Below, in pieces: positions 1 to 14,119 of a stretch of 64,000 bases of DNA (position 1 is the first letter of the stretch; every line of letters starts with the position of its first letter). Source of the stretch: Zeugodacus cucurbitae. Taxonomy: Eukaryota > Arthropoda > Insecta > Diptera > Tephritidae. The stretch covers positions 10,846,001 through 10,910,000 of the forward strand of contig NC_071671.1 in assembly GCF_028554725.1 (NCBI RefSeq). The letters run 5' to 3'. The translations under genes and the position numbers were made by a program. The notes beneath the pieces were generated by a model. The model was given only the letters and a program-made list of their open reading frames with translations, made no database searches and had not been told where the DNA came from.

Positions 1-1445
1 AAATAAATTAAAGAAAATGAAAAAAATAATTAAGCGCTTTTAATTTTATGTTGTTATTTAATTTTTTTTTTTGCTACTTTTATTGAATTGTCTGCTGGTG
101 CTTCAGCTAGTTTATGCGCAAAAGTCAGGCAAGTTACAGCTTTATGTTACTTGCTTTATTTAGTTGTTGTTATTTTTTTTCTCAAAAAATATAATAGGTG
201 TACCAAAACACACCTCGGCCGCCACAAAAGGTGTACGTTATTGCTGGTTGCTACAACAATATGAATTTGCTATGTATTTTTTGTTGTTGTTGTATATTTT
301 TTATTTATTTTTTTGCTCAGAAATTATATATTTTTAAATTTGATTAATGATATTATACGTGTCGGCTGGTTTTTATGCATATAACTACACACATACAGAT
401 GTGTGTCTACTCTGTCGATTTGCTGTAGAATTTCAGCAAACTTGCTGGCGTATCCCACGGGTCACCGCTGCTATTTAGACTCACACATTTTATTGCATGT
501 TTTTTCTATAATTTTTGGCAACGCCATTTTCGTTTTCATATTTTTGCTATTATATTATTTTAGTGCAAGATCATTAAGTATATTTTTTCAAGCCATTTTC
601 AGCGCTTAAAATTTTGTTATTCTAAGCTTTCGCCGTCTTGTGCTGCTAAGTCGCGCTTCATTAATAAAGTAAAGAAAAAAAGTGAAACGTAAACAAAGCG
701 GCGGCTTGCTTAGGTTTTAGATTTCAGCAAAATGCTGTTAACAATAGCAAATTAAGTTAAGAAAAAATGCGGCAAAAAATTCGGTTATTTACTTGCGTCG
801 TTCTGCCTTTTTTTCCTACATTTCTTAATTAAAATTTCGACTGGTTTTGCGTGTGCGAAGTGGAAAATTATCTTCGAAATCGTTGAAATCACATGCAATT
901 ATTTTGTTTTTGATTTTTTTTTTTTGGTTTTATTCTTGGCTGATTTTTTCGTTAAGTTAAGAGCACATACACAGATACATATATATATTTATGTATTTGT
1001 AATATATCGCTTTTGAGATATGACATCATCCGATGAGTAGGCTCAGGCAAGAGTTTGGCAAATTAAAAGTGAAACGTACAAAAAACATTTTACTTTAATA
1101 TTATAAAAAAACGAGAAAAATATTTTTTTCATTACTCACTCATATACGTCAGCAAAATTGGAGTATTTACTGTGATTTTGCAAAAAGCAATAATTAAGAT
1201 AGGAAAAACGCAACTTAGAATGGCGTATGAAATTTGATAAAATTAAAAAATATCACCATATTAAAAATATATATATGAATGATAGTTTATATTTTTAATT
1301 AGTTGCAAGACTAATTTTTTTATTTATTTTTTTTTTAGTATTTTTAAATAAAAGAATTTAAAAATATATAAATATAATTTTTTTTTTTAATAAAAAAAAA
1401 TGTATTTTAAATTCTTTTTTTAATTTAAACTAAAAAAAAAATTAT

Positions 1446-1905
1446 AATTATTTTGTTACATTTAAAATGAATTTTTATATATGTTTTACTATTTTAATTA
1501 TTTAATTTGAAATATTTTTATTTAACTATAATATTAAATAATAATATTTCAATACTTTAAACAGTTTAATTTAGTTTTAATTTTTTTGTAATATTTAAAA
1601 AAATATTTTTTTAATAATTAATTATAATTAATTTTTTAAATATTTTAAAATTTTTTAAGACTAAATAAATTTAAAATCTTTTTTCAATTAATTTTGTTTT
1701 ATTAAAAAAAATTCAAAAATTTTGTAATTATTTTTTTACATTTAAAATAAATTTTTATATATGTTTTAACATTTTTTTTACTATTTTTAATTATTTAATT
1801 TGAAATATTTTTATTTAACTATAATATTAAATAATACTATTTCAATACTTTAAACAGTTTAATTTAGTTTTGATTTTTTTTAATATTTAAAAAAATATTT
1901 TTTAA
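1446..1905 (+). repeat. Diverged direct repeat in an extreme AT tract (about 280-bp spacing)
   Basis: A segment of about 170 bp at 1446-1615 is repeated at about 1725-1905, sharing TTTTTATATATGTTTTA, TTTAACTATAATATTAAATA and TTTCAATACTTTAAACAGTT. The surrounding 1260-2220 is almost pure A/T and may contain further decayed copies. Confidence 0.75.
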
Positions 1906-3943
1906 ATAACTATTTTTGATTAATTATTTAAATATTAAAAAAAATTTTAAAACAAAATAAATTTTAAATTATTTTTTTAATTTAAATTTTTTCTTATTAA
2001 AAAAAATTAAATAATTTAAAATTATTTTTATTAATAATTTTTTAAATAATTTTTTTAAATATTTAAAAGTTTTTTTTAACTAAATAAAAAATATTTAATG
2101 ATTTTTTTTAATTTTAATTATAGCTATTTTTTAATTATATTTAAAAAAAAATAATTGTATTTAATCATTATTTTCGTGAAAAATATAAATTTTAATGCAT
2201 TTTATTTCAAAAATAAAAGTTCAAAAAAAAATACAAAAGTACGCATTTCGCCATAATTTGTCATTGACCGGTTTCCGCCATATGCCGCAAAACAAAAGCA
2301 AAAATTAAAACAAAGGCTGCACATAAAAGCTGCCTGCCGAAGTACAAAATTTTTTGGAAGCTGCGCCTACTGCACACATTCTTGCAACAATTTGATTTAT
2401 CTGCCTGTCAGTTGATCCCGCGAAGAATTGTGGAAATATTTTGTTTTTTATCAATTTGTAAGCGCATTTTTTATGCATTAATTTGTCGCATTTATTTTGA
2501 CTGCAGCAAAAGTTATATTTCTTGTAGCTTCTTCCTTCGCCGAATTCCTTTAATGCATATATCATGCGATTTATACACACACTCATGCAAACATGCCTCA
2601 TTTTATGCAAATACTTGTATTTATTTTTGCAAAATTTATTTTCCGTTCTCACCATCGTCGTCTGTACAAACTTCAAGGCTAGCCCTTGTTGTGTTGTACC
2701 AATGACTTTGTCGCTTTTCATTTCCTTGCGCCATTTGGTTTCTGGTGCGACATGCATAATTTTGTGTTTCTTCGAATTTTTCGAAATTTTTTCGAATTTA
2801 TTTTTCATTTTTGCATGTTTTTTTTTTTACATATTCGCATATTGCATATGTTTATGTTTGCCTAATAACTTGATTGCCTTTTGGCGCCCTCCATTACCGC
2901 CATTACGCTGCTGTTTGCCCCTTGTTTGACTTTCAAAAAAATTCTCATGCGCTTCGCTGGCAAAATGCATTAGCGATTTCTGACTAAAAGCTATTCTTTC
3001 TTCTTTTATTTATGTGTACACTTTCGTGAGTTCTCAATTTGATAAAATTGTACAAAAAAATTGAGTAAATTTGCCAAACTTTTAGAACTGTGTCTTAAAC
3101 TCAATTTCAGCGTGAATTTTCAATTTAATTCAATTTAATTTTATTGCATTTTTATCAAGTTTTGTGTTAAAACAGGAGTTTAAAATTTCATGCTTATGTA
3201 AGCTTCATGCAATTTGATAAAAAGACGTTATAATTTATATAAAAAATAATTAAAGAATTGGAACACAAACCCGAGTTTAAGTTTTGGTGTTTAAGAACAA
3301 GTGTTTGGGAACTAAATTAGCCTTAGTTTGCTCAATTAATTTTTATTCTGTATTTTTACTTTAAATTTATTGAAGTTTCCTTCCTTTCTCTCAACCCTTT
3401 TCCGTTTTACTACTACTCTCGCACTTTTTTCTTGTTAGTCAAATAAAAAGTATGCCACGTTAAAATTTAAGAGAAATGTCAAAAATACTTACAAAATCTA
3501 CTCAAGAACGTAACATATTAATATTAAATTAATAAAATGTATAATTTTACTTTACAAGAATTTATTTGTTGTTTGACCAGAACTTTTTTGAACTTTATGC
3601 AACATATTCACGAGTTGAATCAATACGAGTATTGTCTTGTGGGGAATTTTGTAGAAAAATAACCACGTAAGAATAATCTTCTTAATATATCAATTTTCCA
3701 AAGTTGCAGTATAGTTGGAAGTAAATATCTTATTATACCTTTGTTGAAACATCCATAAAATTATTATCGCTAGAAAACGAATCTTTGAACTTATTAAAGG
3801 TGTTTCAGGACTTTAATTAAGTCAAGCTCAAGCTTTTTGTTTGTTTTTAAGATCTGAAATTCGAGCTGAGCTGTCCTCTTCAGTACTTTTTCTAGTAGTT
3901 GCTTTCATTGAAAGGTGGTTTAGAATAACACCCAAGTATTATA

Positions 3944-4535
3944 CAGAAAAATATACAAGGGGACCTCAATAGATCTCTTGAAGTAGAAGAAGAAAAAGAA
4001 GAAAATCATGTAGACTAAAATGTATATAAATATTTTACCAATCTTGTTGGTTTAGTGGCAGAATGTATTCACTAAATAATTTTGAGAAATACTGTATATT
4101 CAAGAAAGCGGTCGGTTCTGGGTACGTCAACCGAACCGTTATGGGAGTGAAAACTTTTTTAGCCTTTTGGCTTCGTAAATATTTAATAGTATTAATTCTT
4201 GTATTTAAAGAAAAAGTGTTCAAGACAGAAAAATATGATAAAATTATACAATGGGAACTCATTTAGATCTCTTAAAGTACATATATGGAAGAAAAATATG
4301 TAGACTAAGGAATATACAATTATTTTAACAATTTAGTTGGTTTAGTGTCATAATATATTTCCTAACAGGTTTTGAGGAATACTGGACAATCAAGAAAGCG
4401 GTCGGTTCTGGGTAGTGAAACGAACTCTTATGGGAGCCATAACTCTTTTAGTCTTCTACAACGGCGCATTTAATACGAATGCGAATAGGATTCGTAAATA
4501 TTTAATAGTATTGACTCTTGTATATAATGAAAAAT
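3944..4535 (+). repeat. Tandem duplication, 290-bp period
   Basis: Two adjacent copies share AGATCTCTT, ATGTAGACTAA, TTGGTTTAGTG, CAAGAAAGCGGTCGGTTCTG (at 4101 and 4391), TTATGGGAG and TTCGTAAATATTTAATAGTA. The second copy has a short insertion near GGCGCATTTAATACG. The short reading frames through it (4063-4266 and its complement) are not conserved in the second copy. Confidence 0.85.
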
Positions 4536-4561
4536 TTCTCACAGGGCTTCTTGATAGGTGT

Positions 4562-6875
4562 ATACATCGTATACGTGTGTGACAAATTAAATAAACAAAA
4601 TTCTTCTCCATGAAATAATAAGTATCGACAAGCAAATATTATAAATCACTTTTCATAAAATTAATTTCTTTTTTCATATTTATAAATACCAGAACAAAAA
4701 ATGGAATTGTTTGTATTATAAATCATGGGTAATGCATTTGTAAATACTTTTAAATAATAAAAAAATAATATTTTATAAAATTCAAATACTGAAAAATTAA
4801 TGAAATTTAACTGCGCTCGAAATGCAAATAATAAATCAATAAAGTTTGCTAATGGATATTAAATGGAGGTAAGATTAATTACAAAGAAAGTTTGAAATAT
4901 GTTTCTGGCGAGAAAAAATTTTGCTTGTGTATATATATTTCTGCAAAAATATTGATTTCACAGATTTGATAATTAGACTTCACTTATTTGCACAACGTTC
5001 AAAATTTATTTTTTTAAATACCCCACCTATAAGAATGTTTCCTGGTGGGTTTAGGTCGCCCAACAATAGTATGCCCTATTTGTTAATACAACCAAACTAA
5101 ACTTATAAGCAACCAACCCAACTTGGCATCTGTGAGTCTCAGTCTTACTAAAAATAATATAAAATGCGCTATATTTATTTTTTCAATACTTTTCAGTTCA
5201 ACTACTGTAAATGACACATTTGCTACCATTTATTTAATAATTTCACGGCACTCCACTCATAGTATGATGATAATTTTAGCGAATGTGAAAAAGCAAATGA
5301 GTTGAAAAACAGTTTACCTTCATGGTCAAGCAAAAATTATGAATAATGAAGTCAAGTGTGACGCGTTGGGATGACAATAAATGATTAATGTGTGACAATG
5401 ATGCCGGCAGAATGAACAATAAGACACGAAAAGCAGCAGCAGCAACCAAAGTGAGCAGATAAAACAAAATCAGCAACGAGACAAAAGAGACCAGTAACCG
5501 AAATCGAGGCAAAAAATATGAACTGCACGCCATCAAAAGCTGACAACTAGAACATACACTGAAAAAAAAAATAAAAAACAAAAACTATAAGGGGACAAGT
5601 GACAATGAGCGCAACAATGTTGTTGTGTAGTACACCGAAGAAAACAACAAGCATGTAAGCTTAGCTAACAAAAGCCAGCAAAGACATTAAGAAACCACAA
5701 ATAATGCTGGGAGTTGATCACTCTGGCGTCCTGTGCGAGCCGCCACTGTGGCGTCTACAAAGCGGAAGCCGCGTAAAGGATGTCAGTAAAGACGCTCTGT
5801 TAGACAATGTTGTTGCCTTTTGTTTTCTTTTTAGGTCTTGTTTAGCTACCCCTATTGTTGGGCAGGGCAGCACATATTTGCAATCGTATGTGGTCCAGCT
5901 TTTGGTCAGCATTTAGAAGTTCACACGCAAATTTTCAATGTCCAGCAAACGAATTATAAAGAGTTTGTTAGAAGAAGAAGGTTTTAAGTTGACAAGGGTT
6001 GCAAGCATTTAATGAGCATAAATGTTTACTGGGGGCACAATCAGTTATGTGCAGTTCAACACAGATTGACAAAAGATTGTAGATAGTGAAATGAATAGCA
6101 GAAGATTTTTTTGTTGTATGACACTATAGATTTATCATAAAAATTAATATTTTTTATTAAAAAATCTAAAGTAGCTTTAGATCATAACCAACTATAGATG
6201 AAACTTTACACTAGGTAGTCTACTTTTAACTAACTCACTTCAGATCCTTTAAAGTTGAATGCTAGTGCGTTCATACAAATCAAGCCATGATTCACCCCTG
6301 TATTTACGTATAAAATATATATCTATATGTAAAATTACTTTTCTCATCAATCTCCAACTCGTCACTCCTTTTTTGATAATCCCCCACCCATCTAACAACC
6401 ACCTTGATTTAGGTTTCTGGCAAAGCTCAATGCCGGTTTTTCGTTCTCATTTTGATTCTACATTTTATTTGCTTAACTTCTTTACGCTATTTTTAGGGTC
6501 CTTTGCATACACTACGGCGCTTTATTGACTTGCTTCCTTCTAGTGTTACAATTCTATTTTGCTTTTGTAAATTTTTGTTTGTCTTTTTAGAGTCTCCTTC
6601 CGTTTATTTATTAAGTTCATTCCAAGACACTTAATTAAGCAGATTATTTGTTTTGCATGTTAAATTTGTATAATCGAAAAGAATTGTGGGGGAATTTGGT
6701 TACTAATTGCTTGAAAAAGAGGGGGAATGCAACAAGAGTAAACCTACACAAAATTTAATAGGGATGCTTACAATGATAGATTGGAATATGGATTTCCTTT
6801 ATGTATAAAGGTTAAGTTATCTATTAACCTCAAAAATTAGTATAGAACATATTCATAATGGTAAATTCTCGGTTA
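4562..6875. other. Non-coding stretch, nothing recognised
   Basis: AT-rich with short purine-rich runs (5400-5660). Short frames at 5276-5581 (minus) and 5704-5916 (plus) have no domain, signal or conserved pattern. Confidence 0.6.
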
Positions 6876-7226
6876 TAGCTTTTATAGACTGGAGTTAATT
6901 GATCAATTAACCTCTGTTAGCCTCTGCTCGATTAAAACGCTTATTAAGATCGATTTACCATACAAAATAAAATCTACATTTATTTGACGTACGATATACG
7001 TTCTTTGATTGCGATTGGCTGAATTTTTTGTTAAAAAAAAGCTACAGTAGATGTCGCTCCTAAAAATATTAATCAGCTGATAAAACTTACCAACTCCTTA
7101 TGAAAAGCAAAAACAAAAATGTGTAACAGCTGATCGGTTATCGAATAGCCGGCAGTATAGAAGGAAAAAAAGGGTTTCTCATAAAAATTTTAATTGATCA
7201 ATTAATTTGGCTGTCTAGAAACGCTA
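6876..7226 (+). mobile_element. MITE with AGC-TTTTATAGAC / TAATTGATCAATTAA ends, copy 1
   Basis: This element of about 350 bp has a left end AGCTTTTATAGACTGGAGTT followed by AATTGATCAATTAA, and an inverted right end TTGATCAATTAATTTGGCTG then TCTAGAAACGCTA. Shared internal words with copy 2 are GCCTCTGCTCGATTAAAA, AAGATCGATTTAC and CAGCTGATCGGTTATCGA. No ORF of note is present. Confidence 0.7.
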
Positions 7227-9065
7227 TTAGATCTATGTCTATGTCTAGATCTAGGTCTATGTATAGTAGATATGTCAGTATGTGTTGTGGATAATATCCA
7301 CATATGAATGAAATATTAAAGAGGGTCATATGAGGTCAAGGTATTCTCAAATACTATTGTTGGTTTTTCGGATACGTCCCTGAAAACAACTACTTCGTGG
7401 ACATTTAAAACTAGGGGCGGCAAATCAACTGTGAAGGGATCTTTTGTTTGGCACCCAAAAAACAAGAATAATAAAAATAATAAAATGTATTTCAGTACAT
7501 ACGATTTTGGCTCTTTTTGGCATCAAATTAACTTGAAGAAACATACCTGAAACGAGAAAAATTGAAAAAAATTTGGAAAAATTTAATAAGTTATTATATA
7601 AATGATATGATTATTATGAAAATAATATATATACAATAATAAAAATAGTTTTTGACATTAAGTTGGATTTTTTATTATTGGCATTTTGCATATATTATTC
7701 TAAATATTTATTAAACCATGTATAAAACTTATATATGCAAACCTACTTAAAAATTCAATATTTTTATGCTTATATGGAAAGATATATTGAAAATGTACAT
7801 ATGTATATCTGGTATTCGATAAATATATATATACCCTAAGTAAACTGACTGGTTACTTTCTAATTTGGGTCAAATAGCTCGAAAGCCTACAATTGCTGTT
7901 CGGCTTATCGGCTTTCGAAAAGTGTTGCTTTACAATTTTTTGCCTAATTCTTTTTTTTTTTGCATTTTGCATAGATTGTTTTTTAAGCCACCGAAATGTG
8001 ACAAGGCAAGCCCACACAGCGCTGAGTGGAGAGTTTGAGGAAATGAAAGCAAATTATACAAAACAGCAAAAAAAAGTAATCAAATCAGCAATCAGTCGAC
8101 AATTAAATGCAATTACCAACTGAGTGCGAAACAAAAATTAAATGAAATTCATTTAATTTTGATTACTTTTATTGCTAACTACTGCAGATGATTTCTTCAC
8201 TCAAAGTAATACAAAAAAACAACTCATTTGTTACTCAATAACCGTTTGTATGTAACATAATAATAAAAAAAAATATTTTTTTTGTAATACCTCATCTGTT
8301 ATTTTTTTGTAAAATTTTTTTTTTATTTTCTATTTTTGTAAAAAAAAAAAAATTATTTGCTTTTTATTTTTATCTCAGCTTAAACTTCATTTCAATTCAC
8401 TCCTTTCATTATATGTTTTTTGCCAGTCTTATGTTTGCTTTTTATTTCTTACGCCGTCTTTAACTCCTCCGCTGTCAAACAAATTATAATTTCGCACTCA
8501 GCAACAGAAGTTATAATTGTTTGTCAAAACAGGCATCACCCCATATATGTATTTATATATACCCACATATGCATATCTAAACCTAACGGTAAATACAAGT
8601 TTCACAGCTTAACTGTTAATGAAAGTGTTGGCGGATTGTTGTAGAATGGTGGAAAGTAAGAAACAAAAAAAAATTATGAATAGAAAATAATTAAAAAAAA
8701 CGAGAAATAATTTGAAAAAAATGCAAGAAACTCATAAATAAGGCAAATAAAACCGAGAATATTTACATACATACAGACTTATATATAAAATAAAAATTAT
8801 CATATGAACTACATATGTGGCGCCATTAATTTACTAATTTGAATACTTTAAATCTTCACAAACTACTTGGTTTCATGCAGAATACTATTTTTAATGAAAA
8901 TATAAGTTGTCTTCGATTCGCCACTTGCGACATATCAGAGCTCTACTCGTTTGTCGTAAAACGTTTATGTGAGTACAACAACACAGTGTATCTAGTGGAA
9001 TTCAATATTAGAGAGTAGGAGACAACGTCTTAAAGTGGTATAAATGCTCGCTAATTTAACTCATT

Positions 9066-9115
9066 TGATTATACCAGTTTATTGCATTTATACCAGTTGT
9101 CTATTCGATTCACCA
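9066..9115 (+). repeat. Dispersed single unit of the ATACCAGT repeat
   Basis: GATTATACCAGTTTATTGCA, then TTTATACCAGTTGTCTATTC and GATTCACC, reproduces the first half of the 22.5 kb tandem unit 13 kb away. Confidence 0.75.
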
Positions 9116-9899
9116 CAAAACTAAATCCACAAAATTAAACATAGACGATAATTTTTATAAGAATTATTATGTTGTAGCAACACAAATTCTTAAAGTAAAG
9201 TGATAATTGTTGGAAAACAATTTCACTATTTGTAAGAATCTGGAAAGTTAGAGATAATCATATCTTGGAAGTTGCTTAGGTGCCACAAGGAACTCCTAAG
9301 TCACATACAACAGTTTTTCTTGTAGATATTTATATTCATTTGAACTTGAGACACTTGCATTCAAACAGCTGGCAACACTGAAAAAACGACACCCAAAACT
9401 AACAGCTGTTCCTCCATTGTAAGCTACAGCCATATGCTTAATTAAATGGATAGCCAAATAAATAATAGCCGAAACCACAATTAGCCCAACGGAGCACAGC
9501 AGACACCCAGGTGAAAACCGCAAAATGTGCTACCGAAAAGTGCGGCCGACGATGAAAGCAAAAAAACCGCAACAGTTGCATGCTGGCCACACTTTTGGGC
9601 ACTTTTGTGCTTTGTGCTTTGCCGCTCTCGACCAAACTGTAACTTCACACCCATTGACAGTCCGACCGTCATCACGTGGTCAAACGAACAATAGTAAATA
9701 TTTAATTTTAGCTAAAGCTGAAATAATTGTAGCCGGCAAAAAAGCTAAACACTTTCGAGAATTATGCGCTGCAACGCCAGCACATGTCGGGCATTTAATA
9801 GGCGCAAAGTGTTGCAATTAAATTTCAAGATGTTTGTTATAGATCTGAGTGAGGACTGAAGTAGACAAAAATAAAAAATTAAAAAAAAAAAAATAAAAA

Positions 9900-10560
9900 A
9901 TTCAAAGGCAGACAGCTACTTATTTCGCAAAAAGGAGTGTAGAAGTGTTGTTAGCGCGAAGGTGTAGCCGTCAAATAGCAGATGGCGCAACACACAGTTA
10001 TCATATGCCGAACAACAACAAAGATTGGCGATTTCTTGTTACGCATAAACTCAAAAACCGACTTGAGACCTTTCAGTATGTCAGTCTACAGCCTTTAAAC
10101 CGCTTTAAGGCGCTATTTTAGAAGCTGCATTTTTAGTCTACATCGCTGCAGCGAAAAAACAGCTGCCGGCTCGGCAGCAGTTGTTGACATGCCGCCTTTG
10201 TAGCAATCGGAATCTAATTTAGCGAAATAATTCGATAAGTGAAAAAAACAGTATTGAATTAAATATGTAGTGAGTGGTAGCCAGCAGCCGGCGACGTCAA
10301 CGAAAAAGGATTGAAATAAATTTCTGTATTTTACGAGCGCGCAACAAATGCCAAATAACCGCCAAAGACGGCGGGACAGTCAAGCAGCAGCGGCAGAGAG
10401 CCGGCTAAGCAAGCATAAGGCAGGCAAGTTCATGAAATTGGCGAAACCGAAATAACAAAATGAATTTTAAGCAAATAAAAGTAAAAAGCGAAAAGTGAGG
10501 AGCGCAAAGCCGCAGTAGCAGCAGGTGGCTTAAGCGTCTACACGCAGATAGCATCGCAAA
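9900..10560. promoter_or_regulatory. GC-richer island at 10 kb (possible regulatory element)
   Basis: Against the AT background, this block is rich in CAGC, GCCG and CGAC words (for example CAGCTGCCGGCTCGGCAGCA near 10160 and ACGGCGGGACAGTCAAGCAG near 10368). CAGCTG E-boxes are present. No ORF is recognised. A function is inferred only from composition. Confidence 0.25.
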
Positions 10561-11239
10561 TGCACGCGTTTTCTACACAAAATTACTTAAATTTATTTAA
10601 CTAACTACATGCATATGTGTGTGTAGAAATTGTTTTAGCAGCGGTGCGGAAAATTTGCGCACACAAAAAACGCCATGTTTCCTTTCCTTTATTTAGTAGT
10701 TTCGCGTAGAATTAAATGAGTTCAAGATTAGATTAACAAGCGGCAGACAGGCGGTTAGCCAGCTCGCTAGTAGATACATTTGTATATTCATTATTTTTTT
10801 AATGACCGGCAGTATGTTGGCAATTTTATGTGTTCAACTGCTGGCTTTGGCTTGGCTTTTTGACTGTTTTGGCTCACTGGCAGGCACGTTTAAGCATATG
10901 TGCTTTAAGCTGTGTTCAGCTGATTATAGCGTAAGATTACTTCTATTATATGTTTGTATGTATAGTTCAAATTCACTAATATGTGTGGCATAAGAAATTT
11001 GCGTTTTTAATGATTAACGTCAGTGTAAGCGTTTTTGGGGTTTTTATTAGATTTTAATAGTGCTCTTCTTTTATTATAATCATGTTACTTTAAAAGACAG
11101 CAGTGCTTAAAATTAAACTTTATTATATTTTAGATTATATATTTTTAATTTTTTTAAACGACTTTTTAAGCCTTTAATTTTATATAAGAAAACTTGAAGA
11201 TTGTTATGCCACTTTAGGGGCCAATTTTTCTTCAAATAG

Positions 11240-11490
11240 GTGAATTAATTAAGTTAATTGAGGACTTAATTGACTCAATTAGAATTTTAATTGACTTGAT
11301 TAAAAATTTAATTGACTTAATTATGATTTTAATTGACTGAATTATGATTTTAATTGACTCAATTAAGAATTTAATTAACTCAATTAAGATTTTAATGACT
11401 CAATTAAAAATTTAATTTACCCAATTCAAGATTTAATTGATTCAATTGGGATTTTAGTTGAATCATTAAACTATTAATCAACTAAATTAA
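11240..11490 (+). repeat. Minisatellite, about 27-bp units (TTTAATTGACTCAATTA)
   Basis: About nine imperfect units of TTTAATTGACTCAATTAAGA type follow one another. The core TTAATTGACTCAATTA is nearly palindromic, so the array could fold into serial hairpins. Confidence 0.85.
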
Positions 11491-12299
11491 GATGGGAAAT
11501 GACAAAGTTAGGGTCCTTCACTTAGTAGGTTTCTAATTCACTTACTTTTACAGTGATTATTACTTTTTATAAACTTGAATTATATTATTAAAAACTACTA
11601 TCAGAAAAACATGTAAATATTTCACGCTTATGAACGCCTATCGCTTACTGTTATTAATTTTCCAACAGCGTACCACAAAAAATCAACATATTTTTTTCTA
11701 ATTGAAAGTCAAGGAATTAATTCATTTTAAATTACCTACATCTTCCTGTTGGGGCCACACAAAGAATATCGTGGCAGCAGTTCGGTTGAGTGTCATGTAA
11801 ATATAAATATCGCCGTGACACTTGCCACTTGACAGCATTTACCACCGCGCGTACAAAAACCCGTCTCATTAGAATGCTTAAATTACTTGAATACAAAATT
11901 GCCAATGCGGTAATTCCCTTGTCCATACCGAACACAATTCACTATAACTAATCTCGGCGCTTACGAGCATATCTTCAAAACAAAACTTTTTCGTTACGCC
12001 ATCCGTTGGGGATATGTAGCTCCAACGCGCATGCGTGCACGCACTCAAGCATACACAAGTGGAAATGCGCGGCTGTGCGTGCGCACGGAATGTAAACTTT
12101 ATGTTGTGTTGCTTTATTTTTCAGTTTGAAATGCTAATTTTAGTTAGAACACATATTTTTTCCAACTAAAAATTTAATTACCCAAACTAAAATTGAAAGC
12201 TTCAGGCAAGAAAGCTTTGAGCTTTGGTGTAGAATTTATTATATGCTTTAATTGTTTTGTTGGGTATGAAAGGACCGTATTTTATTTTCGAATTTACTT

Positions 12300-12880
12300 T
12301 TTACTTGGTTTTTAGGTGTAGTACTAGATGCCTAATATTTAGTATTATTATGAAAGTGCTACCATTAAATTTACAATGTAAGTAGTGAAAATTATATTAT
12401 CAATTCTATACCGGACAATTAATTTGTAGTAAAAATAATTTTAGTACCCAAAGATGTGTTCTAAAAACTGTAGTACTAAAAATAGTATGTACTAAAATTT
12501 CAAAAAGCATGTTAATGATTTCGAAAATAACGAAATTGCTTTTTACGACCAATATTGTGATTTATATCACTATCTAGCTAAACTACGGAGTACTAAACCT
12601 GGACCAAACTGAAGTTTACAACTTTTAAGGAATTTAAAAGCATAAAAACTATTTTGAATAGACCAAACTACTTGGTATAGAACTTTTATGAAGCGCTCTT
12701 TGTATTTACAAAGTATCAGCGTGCTTTTAATTATTAAAATTGTTTAGTACTAAATTTTTTAATTGTACTAAAATCGCCAAAATAGCAAATATTCAATAAA
12801 TAATGTAATGCAAGCAACAAAATCTTCAACTCTTTGTACCTGAAACTAGAAAGTGCTTTATTTTAGTACTATTTCTCAAT
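12300..12880 (+). repeat. Cluster of TAGTACTAAA-like words
   Basis: TAGTACTAAA or close variants occur near 12316, 12473, 12490, 12590, 12747, 12767 and 12862 at irregular spacing. The meaning is unknown; it may be a decayed repeat. Confidence 0.4.
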
Positions 12881-13439
12881 ATGCCAGGCATTTGTTTTTC
12901 CAGAACGCAGTTTCCGGTGGCAGTCAAGCAGTAATTAGTACACACTTATTCAAAAATTATATATTTATATGCATGTGTGTTTGTGCAACGCCACACTTTT
13001 CGATTCGACGAATTTAGTAAGACCCCTGGCATACCAATATTACATGAAACAAAATACATCTATACAGTTCTACTATAAGCTCCCTCAATCGCACAGTTTC
13101 GATACGCGTGCTTTGCATACCAAATGAAGTCGAATAATGAAAACAAAACTTATTTTACAAAATAAGAAAATAAATTTAAAGAAAATAAAAGAATCGCCAC
13201 TACACATACATATATAATAGATATATATGCATAAATAAATAAGAAAACAATAAGTTATAGAAAAGTGAAAAAAACGGTAGACGAAAAAAGTAGCGAGGAA
13301 CAATAGACGCCATTTGTGTCTTAATGAATGTGCAAAAAAAAAACGACGCATTGTTTCGGAATTTGGAATTTCAATGCTTTGGCATACCAAAAATATTTTG
13401 TCGCCAAACTGAAAGTTGGAAGTGGAAAATAAACGTGTT

Positions 13440-14110
13440 GAAAATGAAATGCTTGAAAAGTGACAGTTAGAAGTGGGCGGCAAAGTGCGAAAGTTCCGAA
13501 AGAAATCTAGAACAAGTTGTGGGCTAACGGTTCAAAATTTGTTGTAATTACGTGAAGAAATCGAAAAATATACTTGTGATTCCAAAAAACTGAAAACTAA
13601 ATTTTGATATAACATATGACTTGCGTGCTGAACAATTAGTGTTCTAGCGCGGAGAGTTTGAGGAGTGAAAACGATCTTCAATACATAAATATTTGTATGT
13701 ATAAACAATTAAATATAAGTACCTAGTACGCGCCAAAAGTCACTACGATCCGAGAGGCAGTAGAATCAAAAAATAACCGGCAGCTTAAGTAGAACAACAG
13801 CCAAGACATGGCAATAAGACAAATTATTATATGCTCACTGTATGTATGGATGTAGCGTTGATGATAGCCATCTAATTATAGTAGTTATACAATTACCAAA
13901 AAATATAGCCCCAAAACAACAAAAAACCAGTACAAAACATAGAAACTTGGCGAGCAAGTTGCACGAAATAAACGAGCGAACAAAATTCACATTCACGAAA
14001 GAGAAGCTCGAAAACACGTGTAAATGCCGCGCACAGAAAAAAACTCGACGCTTTGGACCGGCTGGATGCCGATAGTGACGCTAGTAAAGTGGGCTTATAA
14101 TGAACAGAAC
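13440..14110. promoter_or_regulatory. GC-richer island at 13.5-14.1 kb
   Basis: Composition resembles fly leader or enhancer DNA (GTTCTAGCGCGGAGAGTTTG near 13640). Several short frames on both strands cross it, but none has a recognisable domain. Confidence 0.2.
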
Positions 14111-14119
14111 AGGTAAAGC

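Noticed and set aside
2305..2929. Overlapping frames on both strands (107-167 codons)
   Set aside because: Cys- and Phe-rich or Lys- and Asn-rich translations of skewed DNA. No domain is visible, and frames on opposite strands cover the same bases.
7330..7344. AGGTCAAGGTAT direct half-sites as an ecdysone response element
   Set aside because: Single short degenerate match in 64 kb with no supporting context.
13085..13483. A 132-codon minus-strand frame
   Set aside because: Phe/Ile/Tyr-rich translation of an A-rich plus strand, with no domain or plausible start context.
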